A stretch of DNA of 64,000 nucleotides, from the NCBI RefSeq assembly GCF_016724845.1, contig NZ_CP068082.1, positions 2,046,001 through 2,110,000 on the forward strand, read 5' to 3'. Position 1 is the first letter of the stretch. The number at the start of each line of letters is the position of its first letter. Positions 19,079-25,877 of this stretch are shown piece after piece. The stretch comes from Sphingobacterium spiritivorum (GTDB taxonomy: Bacteria > Bacteroidota > Bacteroidia > Sphingobacteriales > Sphingobacteriaceae). The translations under genes and the position numbers were made by a program. Under the pieces are notes generated by a model, which did not search any database, was not told the origin of the DNA, and was given only the letters and a program-made list of their open reading frames with translations.

Positions 19079-19294
19079 TTATAGTTCTATGTCAATCTTA
19101 ATTTTTCCCTCAAAACCTTTTTCTACGATTTCCTTTAGCGTCTGAAGCTTAATGTTGTTACCGTACTTTGTTTCTAATTTTGAGATGTAACTTCTCTTTT
19201 TTCCTACTTTTTGGGCTAATTGCTCCTGTGTTAATCTGCTTTGTTCTCTGGCTTCTTTGAGCATCTGCCCAACACTTTTATTTAATATTTCCAT
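19079..19294 (-). CDS. Small XRE-family regulator at the head of the restriction cluster
   Basis: A 71-residue HTH protein (REQSRLTQEQLAQKVGKKRS, then YISKLETKYGNNIKLQTLKEI). I take the ATG at 19294. An earlier in-frame start would lie within the promoter. Small XRE proteins like this act as controllers of restriction-modification genes. The palindrome overlapping its own -7 box supports autoregulation. It is 18 bp upstream of hsdM. Confidence 0.85.
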   Translation of the reverse strand: MEILNKSVGQMLKEAREQSRLTQEQLAQKVGKKRSYISKLETKYGNNIKLQTLKEIVEKGFEGKIKIDIEL

Positions 19295-19325
19295 TCTGAA
19301 AAATTTAACTGAAGAACTTTTTAGG

Positions 19326-19361
19326 TTACACAAATGTAATTTAAAAGTTGCATGGAACAAA
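19326..19361 (-). promoter_or_regulatory. Promoter and operator of the restriction cluster
   Basis: On the minus strand TTTG (19361-19358), a 19-bp spacer and TACATTTG (19338-19331) form a full Bacteroidota promoter. A palindrome TTACA-CAAA-TGTAA (19326-19339) overlaps the -7 box, so a protein bound there would block transcription. The nearest candidate is the XRE regulator that follows. Confidence 0.65.
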
Positions 19362-19404
19362 GCGTAATAAAGGAGGATATTCATTTTCAGACAAAAAGAA
19401 AACT

Positions 19405-19478
19405 ATCAACAGCAAACCAACAAGCTCACCCAAAAATATTTGGCATTCTCATATAACTGTTATATGTTTGTAATGCGA
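19405..19478 (+). repeat. 74-bp direct repeat, copy 1, carrying a complete promoter
   Basis: This 74-bp stretch is identical to 19718-19791. It contains TTTG (19439-19442), a 20-bp spacer and TATGTTTG (19463-19470), a perfect match to the Bacteroidota vegetative promoter. The predicted start point falls at the end of the repeat. It also holds palindromes ATATAAC-T-GTTATAT and CCAAA-AATA-TTTGG. The repeat thus delivers a promoter directly to the leader RNA that follows. Confidence 0.85.
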
Positions 19479-19650
19479 GATATATTAAAATTACTTTTTA
19501 TGACAAGGTCTAATACCACTAAAAGACTTAAAAAAAGAAACTTGGGCGGCGTATCGGTGTAAGTCCGTAGTCTTATTATTTGCTTGTCATTTAATGTGTC
19601 TCGCAGCGACCGCCTCTTCTAATGATAAACCGACACATCCGTTACTCCAA
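19479..19650 (+). ncRNA. Structured leader RNA, copy 1 (predicted pseudoknot)
   Basis: It has the same layout as the leader at 19792-19953. Outer stem P1: GGGCGG (19544-19549) with CCGCCT (19610-19615). Hairpin P2: CGG/CCG around loop TGTAAGT (19555-19567). A crossing helix pairs ATGTGTC (19594-19600) with GACACAT (19632-19638), which lies outside P1, giving a pseudoknot. Compared with copy 2, P1 and the crossing helix have different bases but remain paired, which is compensatory change. The predicted transcript starts at about 19478. Confidence 0.6.
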
Positions 19651-19717
19651 ATACAAAGTACAATCTCAACTGCCTAAAGTTGAGATAAACTGCATACCGT
19701 CCAAGCATTCTATAAAC
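19651..19717 (+). pseudogene. Remnant of the 5' end of a radC gene
   Basis: About 50 bases here align with the first codons of the radC gene at 19954, roughly two thirds identical by eye. The alignment includes the palindrome CTCAACT...AGTTGAG, which matches TCAACTTC-CT-GAAGTTGA in radC. There is no ATG at the corresponding place and one base is missing, so no protein is made. It ends where the second 74-bp repeat begins, so the first unit was cut at that point. Confidence 0.55.
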
Positions 19718-19791
19718 ATCAACAGCAAACCAACAAGCTCACCCAAAAATATTTGGCATTCTCATATAACTGTTATATGTTTGTAATGCGA
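19718..19791 (+). repeat. 74-bp direct repeat, copy 2, promoter of radC
   Basis: Identical to 19405-19478, 313 bp further on. The promoter parts are TTTG (19752-19755) and TATGTTTG (19776-19783) with a 20-bp spacer. The transcript would start near 19790 and run through the leader RNA into radC. Its perfect identity contrasts with the divergence of the RNA that follows. Confidence 0.85.
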
Positions 19792-19964
19792 ACTGATTTC
19801 ATAATTTTATGAGGCAATTTATTTTACACGAAGTACTGAAACAAAAAACTTTGGTAGGCTTACGGGTGCAAGTCCCGCAGTCCTTTCTATGCCTGGCATG
19901 GAATCGGTTCGCAGAGACCTACCTCTTTTATTTAACAATAAAAAACTTTTTGTATGCGAACCGA
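19792..19964 (+). ncRNA. Structured leader RNA of radC, copy 2 (predicted pseudoknot over the start codon)
   Basis: P1 pairs GGTAGG (19853-19858) with CCTACC (19918-19923). P2 pairs CGGG (19863-19866) with CCCG (19874-19877) around loop TGCAAGT. P3 pairs TTCTATGC (19885-19892) with GCATGGAA (19896-19903) around CTG. TCGGTTCGCA (19904-19913), inside P1, is a perfect 10-bp complement of TGCGAACCGA (19955-19964), which covers the last two bases of the radC ATG and the next codons. This forms a pseudoknot that could hide the start codon. It may relate to the described radC RNA motif, which I could not check. Confidence 0.65.
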
Positions 19965-20442
19965 AAAGGACAATTATCAACTTCCTGAAGTTGAAATCAG
20001 TTACACCCCACCCAAACATTACGCAACAATTAATTGTAGCAGCATGGCAAACGCAGTTTTCAGGCAAATCTGGGACTTATCGTTGCTCTCTGTACAGGAA
20101 CAGTTTTATGTGTTATTTCTCAATCAGGCAAACAATGTACTATGCTGGCGACTCATAGGTACAGGCAATGGTAAAAGTTGCATCGTTGACAATAAACTGC
20201 TGGTAGCCATTGCCTGTAAGACACTTGCTCAGAATGTAATCGTTGCTCACAATCACCCAAGCGGCAACCTCAAACCGAGTAAATCAGACAAGCAACTTAC
20301 AAACGGTATTCAGGAAATATTGTATATGCCTGATACAAAACTGCTTGACCACCTTATCATTTCCCACAATGGTTACTTCTCCTTTGTTGATAATGATATG
20401 ATTATGAATGCTCATACTTACAACTGTAGTACGGCTACTTAG
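19954..20442 (+). CDS. radC: RadC-family (JAB/MPN domain) protein
   Basis: A 162-residue member of the RadC family found on mobile elements. The metal-binding MPN motif is present as VAHNHPSGNLKPSKSD (near residues 90-105), followed by LLDHLIISHNGYFSF. The N-terminal HhH part of chromosomal RadC is absent, as in most mobile copies. RadC was named for DNA repair, but its biochemical role is unsettled. It follows the leader RNA above and the ATG at 19954 is itself inside the predicted pseudoknot helix. It is on the opposite strand from the restriction cluster. Confidence 0.88.
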   Translation: MRTEKDNYQLPEVEISYTPPKHYATINCSSMANAVFRQIWDLSLLSVQEQFYVLFLNQANNVLCWRLIGTGNGKSCIVDNKLLVAIACKTLAQNVIVAHNHPSGNLKPSKSDKQLTNGIQEILYMPDTKLLDHLIISHNGYFSFVDNDMIMNAHTYNCSTAT

Positions 20443-20523
20443 ATATAATATCCAATGTAGAAGGGTAGGCAGGAGCTTGACTGGCATCTTACTTTATTTT
20501 TTCAAATGTTTTGCTTCAAATTC

Positions 20524-20922
20524 TTACGTTAACTGAACGATTTTTTGACACAACAATGCCATCTCAGCCGTTTGCTTTTCTAATTTGTATAGAAAAGCAG
20601 CGGCTTTTCTCTCTGAAAAATGATGGTATAGCATCTTCACTATCTGATTATAATTTACTCCGATAGAACGGAATTGACTGTAAAAGGAAGTCAGTCGCAT
20701 ATAGAAATCAATCGTTCCCTTGTCGATTTTGACCGATTTTATCTCCTTTCCAAATAATAATAAAACGATAAACTTTGCTTTATTAGGTACTCCTGATGCT
20801 TCAAAAAGCGTTAAGAATTTAGCATTTTCCTCGTCTGTCAATCGAAAGACATGGCGGTGCATTTTGGGATTTAGCTTTGGTTTACGTCCTCCCTTGTTCC
20901 GTTTGTTGTTCTTTTCTTCCAT
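20524..20922 (-). CDS. Mobilization accessory protein (MobA/MobC type), without its relaxase
   Basis: The 132-residue protein resembles the small DNA-binding mobilization proteins that precede the relaxase gene in Bacteroidota mobile elements. It has a basic start (NKRNKGGRKPKLNP), a ribbon-helix-helix-like stretch, and the relaxosome signature GVNYNQIVKML near residue 85. No relaxase gene follows it on the minus strand; instead radC lies there on the plus strand. It thus looks like a leftover of a larger transfer module. The oriT-like inverted repeat lies just upstream. Confidence 0.75.
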   Translation of the reverse strand: MEEKNNKRNKGGRKPKLNPKMHRHVFRLTDEENAKFLTLFEASGVPNKAKFIVLLLFGKEIKSVKIDKGTIDFYMRLTSFYSQFRSIGVNYNQIVKMLYHHFSERKAAAFLYKLEKQTAEMALLCQKIVQLT

Positions 20923-20976
20923 TATAAATCCATTTTTAATGCTTCAACCATTCGACTTCGGAGAAATGGTTTACCT

Positions 20977-21047
20977 CTCCGCCTGTTAGCGGAGCAAGTT
21001 GTTTTGAGGCACTATTTTAATTTCGAGTGCCTCAAAACACAACTTGC
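20977..21047. other. oriT candidate: long inverted repeat upstream of mobA
   Basis: Arms at 20994-21013 and 21026-21047 (starting GCAAGTTGT and ending ACAACTTGC) are complementary apart from a 2-base bulge, around a 12-base spacer. A smaller hairpin CTCCGC...GCGGAG lies directly to the left (20977-20994). Inverted repeats next to mobA are typical of transfer origins. I cannot place the nick. Confidence 0.5.
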
Positions 21048-21663
21048 CGTGTTGCGGTGAACACAAAAATCTACTCTTTGAGATCGATTAGAATTAGCAT
21101 AGAAATTGCTATTCTAAGTGTTGAATTTCGGGAAGAATAATAGAAACATCATAAGCCAACGGATGCCAAATAATGCCACTGACTACCGACAATATTTTGT
21201 ATCCGACAGATAGAAGCAGCTGGCATGCAAGTATTCCTGCAATCTGACTATCAAGATTGCAGGAATGCAACACCGATAGCCTGACGGATTGCAATCAGGC
21301 AAGAGCATACCGTTGAATGCTTGCTGATATGTTTTAAATCTTACTTTCTATTAAAATTATTTCCAAAAGAAAAAACAGAAAAAAAGAAAGCCATGCAATC
21401 AAGGTGGATAAGCGCAAAACCAAAAGGAAACGGAATAAGTCCCGAAGGGTGGTTTTGGGAGGAACGAACAAAAGCATTATGCCGTAGTCTTTTGGTTGGG
21501 CGGAGCAGTGGGTGTCCGCCTTATCTTTGTTTTTTTTTTGTTCGTTTTTGAATATTCATAATAGTATTGAGAACATAGGTGTCAAATGCTACCTCTTACT
21601 ACAACAACTAAAGTCTGATCTATATCCCTTATTATTTTAGCCATAATAACATAGGATTTGGCA
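21048..21663. other. Non-coding stretch of a mobile element with three hairpins
   Basis: Inverted repeats lie at 21088-21117 (TTAGAAT...ATTCTAA), 21233-21266 (12-bp arms from ATTCCTGC to GCAGGAAT) and 21279-21300 (GCCTGA...TCAGGC). An open frame at 21321-21551 has no convincing support. The region may hold transfer or replication signals. Confidence 0.4.
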
Positions 21664-21825
21664 ATGCATGAGCGGAGAGAAATAGAGAAAATACCTATCG
21701 GGGAAGCAATGGAGCTTCTCCGCAAAGGAGGTATTGACGTGGGACAGGAAGAAGCCGAACTTATTATGGAATTTCTGTACAATCTTACGATGACAGTTAT
21801 TTCGGAATGTTTTGATATTGAGTGA
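21664..21825 (+). CDS. Small conserved protein preceding a serine recombinase
   Basis: ATG at 21664 to TGA at 21823-21825 gives 53 residues: MHERREIEKIPIGEAMELLR, then a segment with KGGIDVGQEEAELIMEFLYN, ending TVISECFDIE. It is acidic and probably helical. Proteins of this size and pattern often sit next to recombinase genes in Bacteroidota elements. It lies 53 bp upstream of the serine recombinase on the same strand and may be cotranscribed with it. Its function is unknown. Confidence 0.6.
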   Translation: MHERREIEKIPIGEAMELLRKGGIDVGQEEAELIMEFLYNLTMTVISECFDIE

Positions 21826-21878
21826 TTTAATTCGTAAGTTAGCTAATCTCCAAGTATTCATTTATAAAGCGATTAGCA

Positions 21879-23405
21879 ATGAAAAAAGCAGATTTATATA
21901 TACGTGTTTCTACAGACGAGCAGGCAGACAAAGGATATTCGCAACGCGATCAGGAGGAACGTCTGAAGAGGTACTGTACGACTAATAAGATTACTATCGG
22001 ACAGGTTATTTATGAAGACCATTCTGCCAAAACCTTTAATCGTCCTGAATGGATAAAACTGCTAAACAATCTGAAAAAGAAAAGTTCCAAAACCAATCTA
22101 ATTCTCTTTACCAAATGGGATAGGTTCAGCCGTAATGCAGGTGATGCTTATCAGATGATTAGTACGCTAAACAAATTAGGTGTAGAACCGCAAGCTGTAG
22201 AGCAGCCTTTAGATCTTACTATTCCCGAAAACAAAATGATGCTGGCTATTTATTTAGCAGCACCCGAAGTAGAAAACGATCGTAGGGCATTGAATACTTT
22301 TTACGGGATGCGCAGAGCAAGAAAAGAAGGTCGTTTGATGGGCAAAGCTCCTTTTGGATATATCAATAGAAGCAAAGAAGATGGCAGGAAATACGTTGCA
22401 TTAAAAGATCCGGAGGCATCAGTTATGCAATGGGCTTTTAATGAAATTGCAAAAGGTATACTTGCTGCTGATCAGGTAAGGCAAAAGATGAATACTTTAG
22501 GTGCGACGAAATTAAGCCGAAGTGCTTTCCATGTCGCTATCCGAAATCCATTATACTACGGAAAGATATTCATTGCAAAATTTCAGGATGAAGAAGCCCA
22601 TTTGGTACAAGGTCAACACGAACCACTCATAAGCAAAGAACTTTTCAATAAAGTACAACTGATATTAGACGAAAACAAAAGAGCAGAACGTCCGAATACT
22701 AAAATACTTTCAGATGTCAATCTTCCTTTGAGGGGTTTCTTGGTCTGTTCTGAATGCGGACGCAATCTTACAGGCAGTGCTTCCAAAGGAAGAACGAACC
22801 GTTATTATTACTACCATTGTCTTTCTTCGTGTGGCTTTCGTCAGAAAGCTGAATTAGCCAACGACATTTTTGAAAAAGGTATACGCCAATTCGAGCTGAA
22901 CGATGGCGTAAAAAGCATTCTTAAAAAGCTTTTATTGGACAATTATAAAAAGTTTATACAAAATCCAATTAACGAAAAGAAAAGAATTGCACAGGAAATA
23001 GACCGCCTTAACGCAAAGCTATCCATAGCACGGAACAAACTGCTGTCCGAAACTATCGATGATGAAGAATACCTCGAAATCAAAAAAGAATGCAGAGAGA
23101 AAATTGAACATCTGGAAGAACAATTGAGCAAAGATAACTCTGACAATAAGGGCACCAATATTGACAAAACGTTGGAAAGAGCGTTACATAGTATCGTAAA
23201 TATCCCGAAACTATATTCCGAAGGCTCAATCCAAACGAGGAGAGCAATCATTGGTTCGATATTCCCTGAAAAATTGGAGTTTGACGGAAAAACATATCGA
23301 ACCACCCGAATGAACGTAATCGCACACCATATCTTCCAGATAAACAACGGATTACTCCAAAAAAGAACAGGACAAACGAAAATATATTTCATTTGTCCTG
23401 TTTAG
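21879..23405 (+). CDS. Large serine recombinase
   Basis: The 508-residue protein has the three parts of the family: an N-terminal resolvase domain with the nucleophile Ser11 (YIRVSTDEQ), a recombinase domain (about 155-260, starting GKAPFGYINR), and a zinc ribbon (CSECGRNLTGS, HCLSSCGF) with a long coiled coil (about 330-430). These enzymes insert and excise elements between attP and attB without host factors. Its TAG stop is the last base of the gene and the first base of the tRNA-Glu-derived direct repeat at 23405. The gene thus ends exactly at an element boundary. Confidence 0.93.
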   Translation: MKKADLYIRVSTDEQADKGYSQRDQEERLKRYCTTNKITIGQVIYEDHSAKTFNRPEWIKLLNNLKKKSSKTNLILFTKWDRFSRNAGDAYQMISTLNKLGVEPQAVEQPLDLTIPENKMMLAIYLAAPEVENDRRALNTFYGMRRARKEGRLMGKAPFGYINRSKEDGRKYVALKDPEASVMQWAFNEIAKGILAADQVRQKMNTLGATKLSRSAFHVAIRNPLYYGKIFIAKFQDEEAHLVQGQHEPLISKELFNKVQLILDENKRAERPNTKILSDVNLPLRGFLVCSECGRNLTGSASKGRTNRYYYYHCLSSCGFRQKAELANDIFEKGIRQFELNDGVKSILKKLLLDNYKKFIQNPINEKKRIAQEIDRLNAKLSIARNKLLSETIDDEEYLEIKKECREKIEHLEEQLSKDNSDNKGTNIDKTLERALHSIVNIPKLYSEGSIQTRRAIIGSIFPEKLEFDGKTYRTTRMNVIAHHIFQINNGLLQKRTGQTKIYFICPV

Positions 23406-23427
23406 TAGCCCGTAGGGGAATCGAACC
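23405..23427 (-). other. att site: copy of the tRNA-Glu 3' end
   Basis: These 23 bp (from GTAGCCCG to TCGAACC) are identical to 37018-37040, where they are the 3' end of the tRNA-Glu gene. After this point the two sequences differ. It is the left end of an element of about 13.6 kb inserted by a tyrosine integrase. The stop codon of the serine recombinase reaches into it. Confidence 0.85.
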
Positions 23428-23489
23428 TATCGGGCATCAATCTCTTTATCAATGTTTTACAACCGTACCTTTTTCCAACTCATCGAATC

Positions 23490-23497
23490 ACTCACTG
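23490..23497. promoter_or_regulatory. Possible integrase arm-type site, left end
   Basis: ACTCACTG occurs here 62 bp inside the left att site. The same octamer occurs twice near the right end (36899-36906 and 36911-36918) and once inverted (36872-36879). Matching short sites at both ends fit arm sites of a tyrosine integrase. Binding is not shown. Confidence 0.4.
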
Positions 23498-23568
23498 GTT
23501 TGACATACGTTTTAGCTGCAATTGCTATAGTGCTAAGATACAAAAATTCCTGTGATGTAAGAATGAAA

Positions 23569-23704
23569 TATTAACGGTTCTCGGCTTGGCGAAGGTGGGG
23601 AATTAGAAGTACAAATGTTTATGTTAGTACAAAAGTTGATTAGAATTCCCAATGTTCAAATTTAGCACAAAAGCCCCACTTTTGCCAAACCGATGTTAGC
23701 GGTA
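23569..23704 (-). other. attC-like recombination site A (3' end of cassette 3)
   Basis: On the minus strand the site begins with the box TACCGCTAAC (R''-like) and ends with GTTAATA (R'-like). Between them 19-base arms at 23674-23692 and 23582-23600 pair with one mismatch and G-T pairs. The inverted complement of the R''-like box is GTTAGCGGTA, exactly the first 10 bases of cassette 3 at 25718-25709. The R' side, GTTAAT, differs from the GTTAGC of the other sites, as expected where the array ends. Confidence 0.75.
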
Positions 23705-23714
23705 GTTTTAATTG

Positions 23715-24635
23715 TCAATGTTGAGTATTTTGGTTAATTTTTTCTTTTTGTATTGATTTACCAAGATATTTCCTAAATAAGAGAGTAATGCAAGATGCCA
23801 AAACAAAAGGAAACGTAAGTTGGATAATGTTAAACTTCAGCATTAAGAAGCTAATGGCAAGCGAAAGTAATACGGCAATTAAAACCCAAAATCCGTCTTT
23901 AATTTGGTTGCCTGCAAACACAATAGCGCACAATACAGCATTATAACTAAATAGTCCAAGGCTTATGTCGCTAGCAGGTGCAGAGAGGTTGAATGCAATA
24001 ACAGCGGATAGCATTGCTCCAGCAAGTCCATATAATGCAGAAATTGGTGAACCAATAAATACTGCGAGAAAAAAGAGCATCCCAGAAACTAAACTATCTT
24101 GAAAAATTACTTGTCCATAGCCCTTGAAAACAAAAGTAAAATTGTTATTAGTAGAGGCAGTTGCCACTGGTAGTTCTGAAATTATACCTGCGAAATAATT
24201 ATTGGCAAATAAAAGGATAATCCAAGTTACCAAAACAAAAGGCAGTGTAAAAGCAGGTATTTTTCGTTTTATAAAAAGGTGCTGCAACACAGTTGCTAAC
24301 GCAGAGCCGATAATAATAATTATCCAACTTATCAAAACGTGTTTTAGAAATAGTATGGCTGCAACACCAACCAATGCCGCACTAAAACCGTAAAGTCCTT
24401 TATCAATTTCTGATTTTTCATATTTCAGCAGTAAGGCAGTAGTAGTTCCACACACTACTGCTAAAAGCGCAGCAGCACCCATTATAAATGAACCATAGAA
24501 AATGCCAATGAGAAAAAGTAATCCTGTAACGGCATTTTCCTGGAGCATTATTTGTCCAAGTCCTTTTAGCACAATAAGCATTGAATAAATGAGCTTTTCG
24601 ACTACTCCATTTCTTATTTCAAATTTTCTAAGCAT
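23715..24635 (-). CDS. Urea transporter (UT) family membrane protein
   Basis: A 306-residue protein with about ten hydrophobic segments in two similar halves. The UT signature LPFVLVTW is present in the first half (PAFTLPFVLVTW) and a weaker copy in the second (LTFPFVLASC). The family forms channel-like urea transporters, and related proteins may carry short amides. It is the last gene of cassette 3, followed by attC-like site A, and lies 21 bp after the lipoprotein gene. No urease is in the window. Confidence 0.85.
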   Translation of the reverse strand: MLRKFEIRNGVVEKLIYSMLIVLKGLGQIMLQENAVTGLLFLIGIFYGSFIMGAAALLAVVCGTTTALLLKYEKSEIDKGLYGFSAALVGVAAILFLKHVLISWIIIIIGSALATVLQHLFIKRKIPAFTLPFVLVTWIILLFANNYFAGIISELPVATASTNNNFTFVFKGYGQVIFQDSLVSGMLFFLAVFIGSPISALYGLAGAMLSAVIAFNLSAPASDISLGLFSYNAVLCAIVFAGNQIKDGFWVLIAVLLSLAISFLMLKFNIIQLTFPFVLASCITLLFRKYLGKSIQKEKINQNTQH

Positions 24636-24656
24636 TATTTAACATTGAAAGATGGT

Positions 24657-25646
24657 TTATTTAAAATATAGTTTTTCGATTTCGTATGCTAAAATCTTTA
24701 AATCTTGTTTCATCAAAGTAACATATGCTTCCGTTTGGTCTAACATATCGGCTCTATTTTGTAAATCATCAGCCCGATACTGTCCTCCTTTGCCAAAATA
24801 TAGCTCGATCTTCTTATTATTTGAATTTTCTTTCTCACTTGAAATTTGCCCAAAGAGCATCGACTTATCTACTAACAATTTAGCTAATGATTTTTCGTTA
24901 TTATTAGGGTTTTCATAAGTTAGATAATACCAAATAGAGGACGGAAAATAGTTAGAAACGTCTGAATTTTTCCAAATATCTGTTAGTGCATTGTCATTAT
25001 GATAGAATTCTATTTTTCTTTTATTGATTAACATCAAAGCACCTAATGTTGCTTCCGTAAGACTAATACCAATTGTTAGACCAGTTGTAATCTTTTCATT
25101 AGAACTATTGTTTGATATTACTTCTGTTACGACCGCACCAGCAGCACCTACAATTATTGAACCTATAATCAATCCTTTTTCGGTTTTTCCTTCTCTTTCT
25201 TTTAAGTAATATGCAAATTGGTTTGCACGTTCTTCTTCACAGTCAAGTTCACTTGCTAAGGCTGATATTTCAAGAGAAGCAATATTTAATTTTTGATTGA
25301 TATGTTGCGAATACTCAAGTAAGTCAACCTTCTTTTCTAACGTAGGATTTGAACTATAGTCAATTTGTAAATGTGTATATTTTGTTAACACATCAATTAA
25401 ACCAATGGCATTGGCGATATTAAGCGATTGGTCGGAAAACCTGTTTGTTAAAGCTGTGTCAGGTTTAAGTTCGTGAAAAGGTTTAGGCACATCGTCTTTG
25501 GTATATGAAGAAAAAGTCTGCTTATTGCAGTAACTTTTATCGAATTGTAATGCTTGTTGTGAATTTTTGAGTCCTGCACAGGATGTCAAGACTAAATTCA
25601 TAGCAACGATTGTCCAAATAGCGAAATTCTTTTTTATAATATTCAT
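24657..25646 (-). CDS. Putative lipoprotein of unknown function
   Basis: The 329-residue product has a lipoprotein signal (MNIIKKNFAIWTIVAMN, with lipobox LTSC). In the middle (about 155-215) are two glycine-rich hydrophobic stretches, GLIIGSIIVGAAGAVVTEV and ITTGLTIGISLTEATLGALM, like a membrane hairpin. The rest is polar and predicted helical. I do not recognise the family. It is the first gene of cassette 3 and its start is 63 bp from the cassette boundary. Confidence 0.6.
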   Translation of the reverse strand: MNIIKKNFAIWTIVAMNLVLTSCAGLKNSQQALQFDKSYCNKQTFSSYTKDDVPKPFHELKPDTALTNRFSDQSLNIANAIGLIDVLTKYTHLQIDYSSNPTLEKKVDLLEYSQHINQKLNIASLEISALASELDCEEERANQFAYYLKEREGKTEKGLIIGSIIVGAAGAVVTEVISNNSSNEKITTGLTIGISLTEATLGALMLINKRKIEFYHNDNALTDIWKNSDVSNYFPSSIWYYLTYENPNNNEKSLAKLLVDKSMLFGQISSEKENSNNKKIELYFGKGGQYRADDLQNRADMLDQTEAYVTLMKQDLKILAYEIEKLYFK

Positions 25647-25710
25647 TTGTCTTTCGGGTCTGTCATTTGTATGTTGTCGTTATGGTGAGTGGTATTGTCT
25701 GTAAAAATTA

Positions 25711-25845
25711 CCGCTAACGGTTGCGTGTATGAAGCGTTGGGGATTGCGGGCTTCGTTCCTATCCGCCGACACAAACGCCGATGCGGGGCAGAACGCTTGA
25801 ATTAACCACTTAACCCCCAATGCTTTATACACGATGTTAGCGTTT
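25711..25845 (-). other. attC-like recombination site B (3' end of cassette 2)
   Basis: Read on the minus strand it runs from AAACGCTAAC (25845-25836) to GTTAGCGG (25718-25711). Arms of 19 bases at 25815-25833 and 25724-25742 pair throughout, with two G-T pairs. The inverted complement of the first box is GTTAGCGTT, equal to the first nine bases of cassette 2 (27888-27880). The length of 135 bp is nearly that of sites A and C. The flanks differ. Confidence 0.78.
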
Positions 25846-25877
25846 CGTGCTTTTGTATTTTGATAATATTTTCTATT

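Noticed and set aside
19853..19923. Resemblance of GGTGCAAGTCCC to a cobalamin riboswitch or a group II intron part
   Set aside because: The core B12-box and GCCACTG elements of cobalamin riboswitches are missing, and no domain V or reverse transcriptase for a group II intron is near.
21321..21551. A 76-codon frame on the plus strand in the mobile element
   Set aside because: It begins after hairpins, ends in a Phe-rich run produced by a T-run, and shows no domain; I treat it as non-coding.
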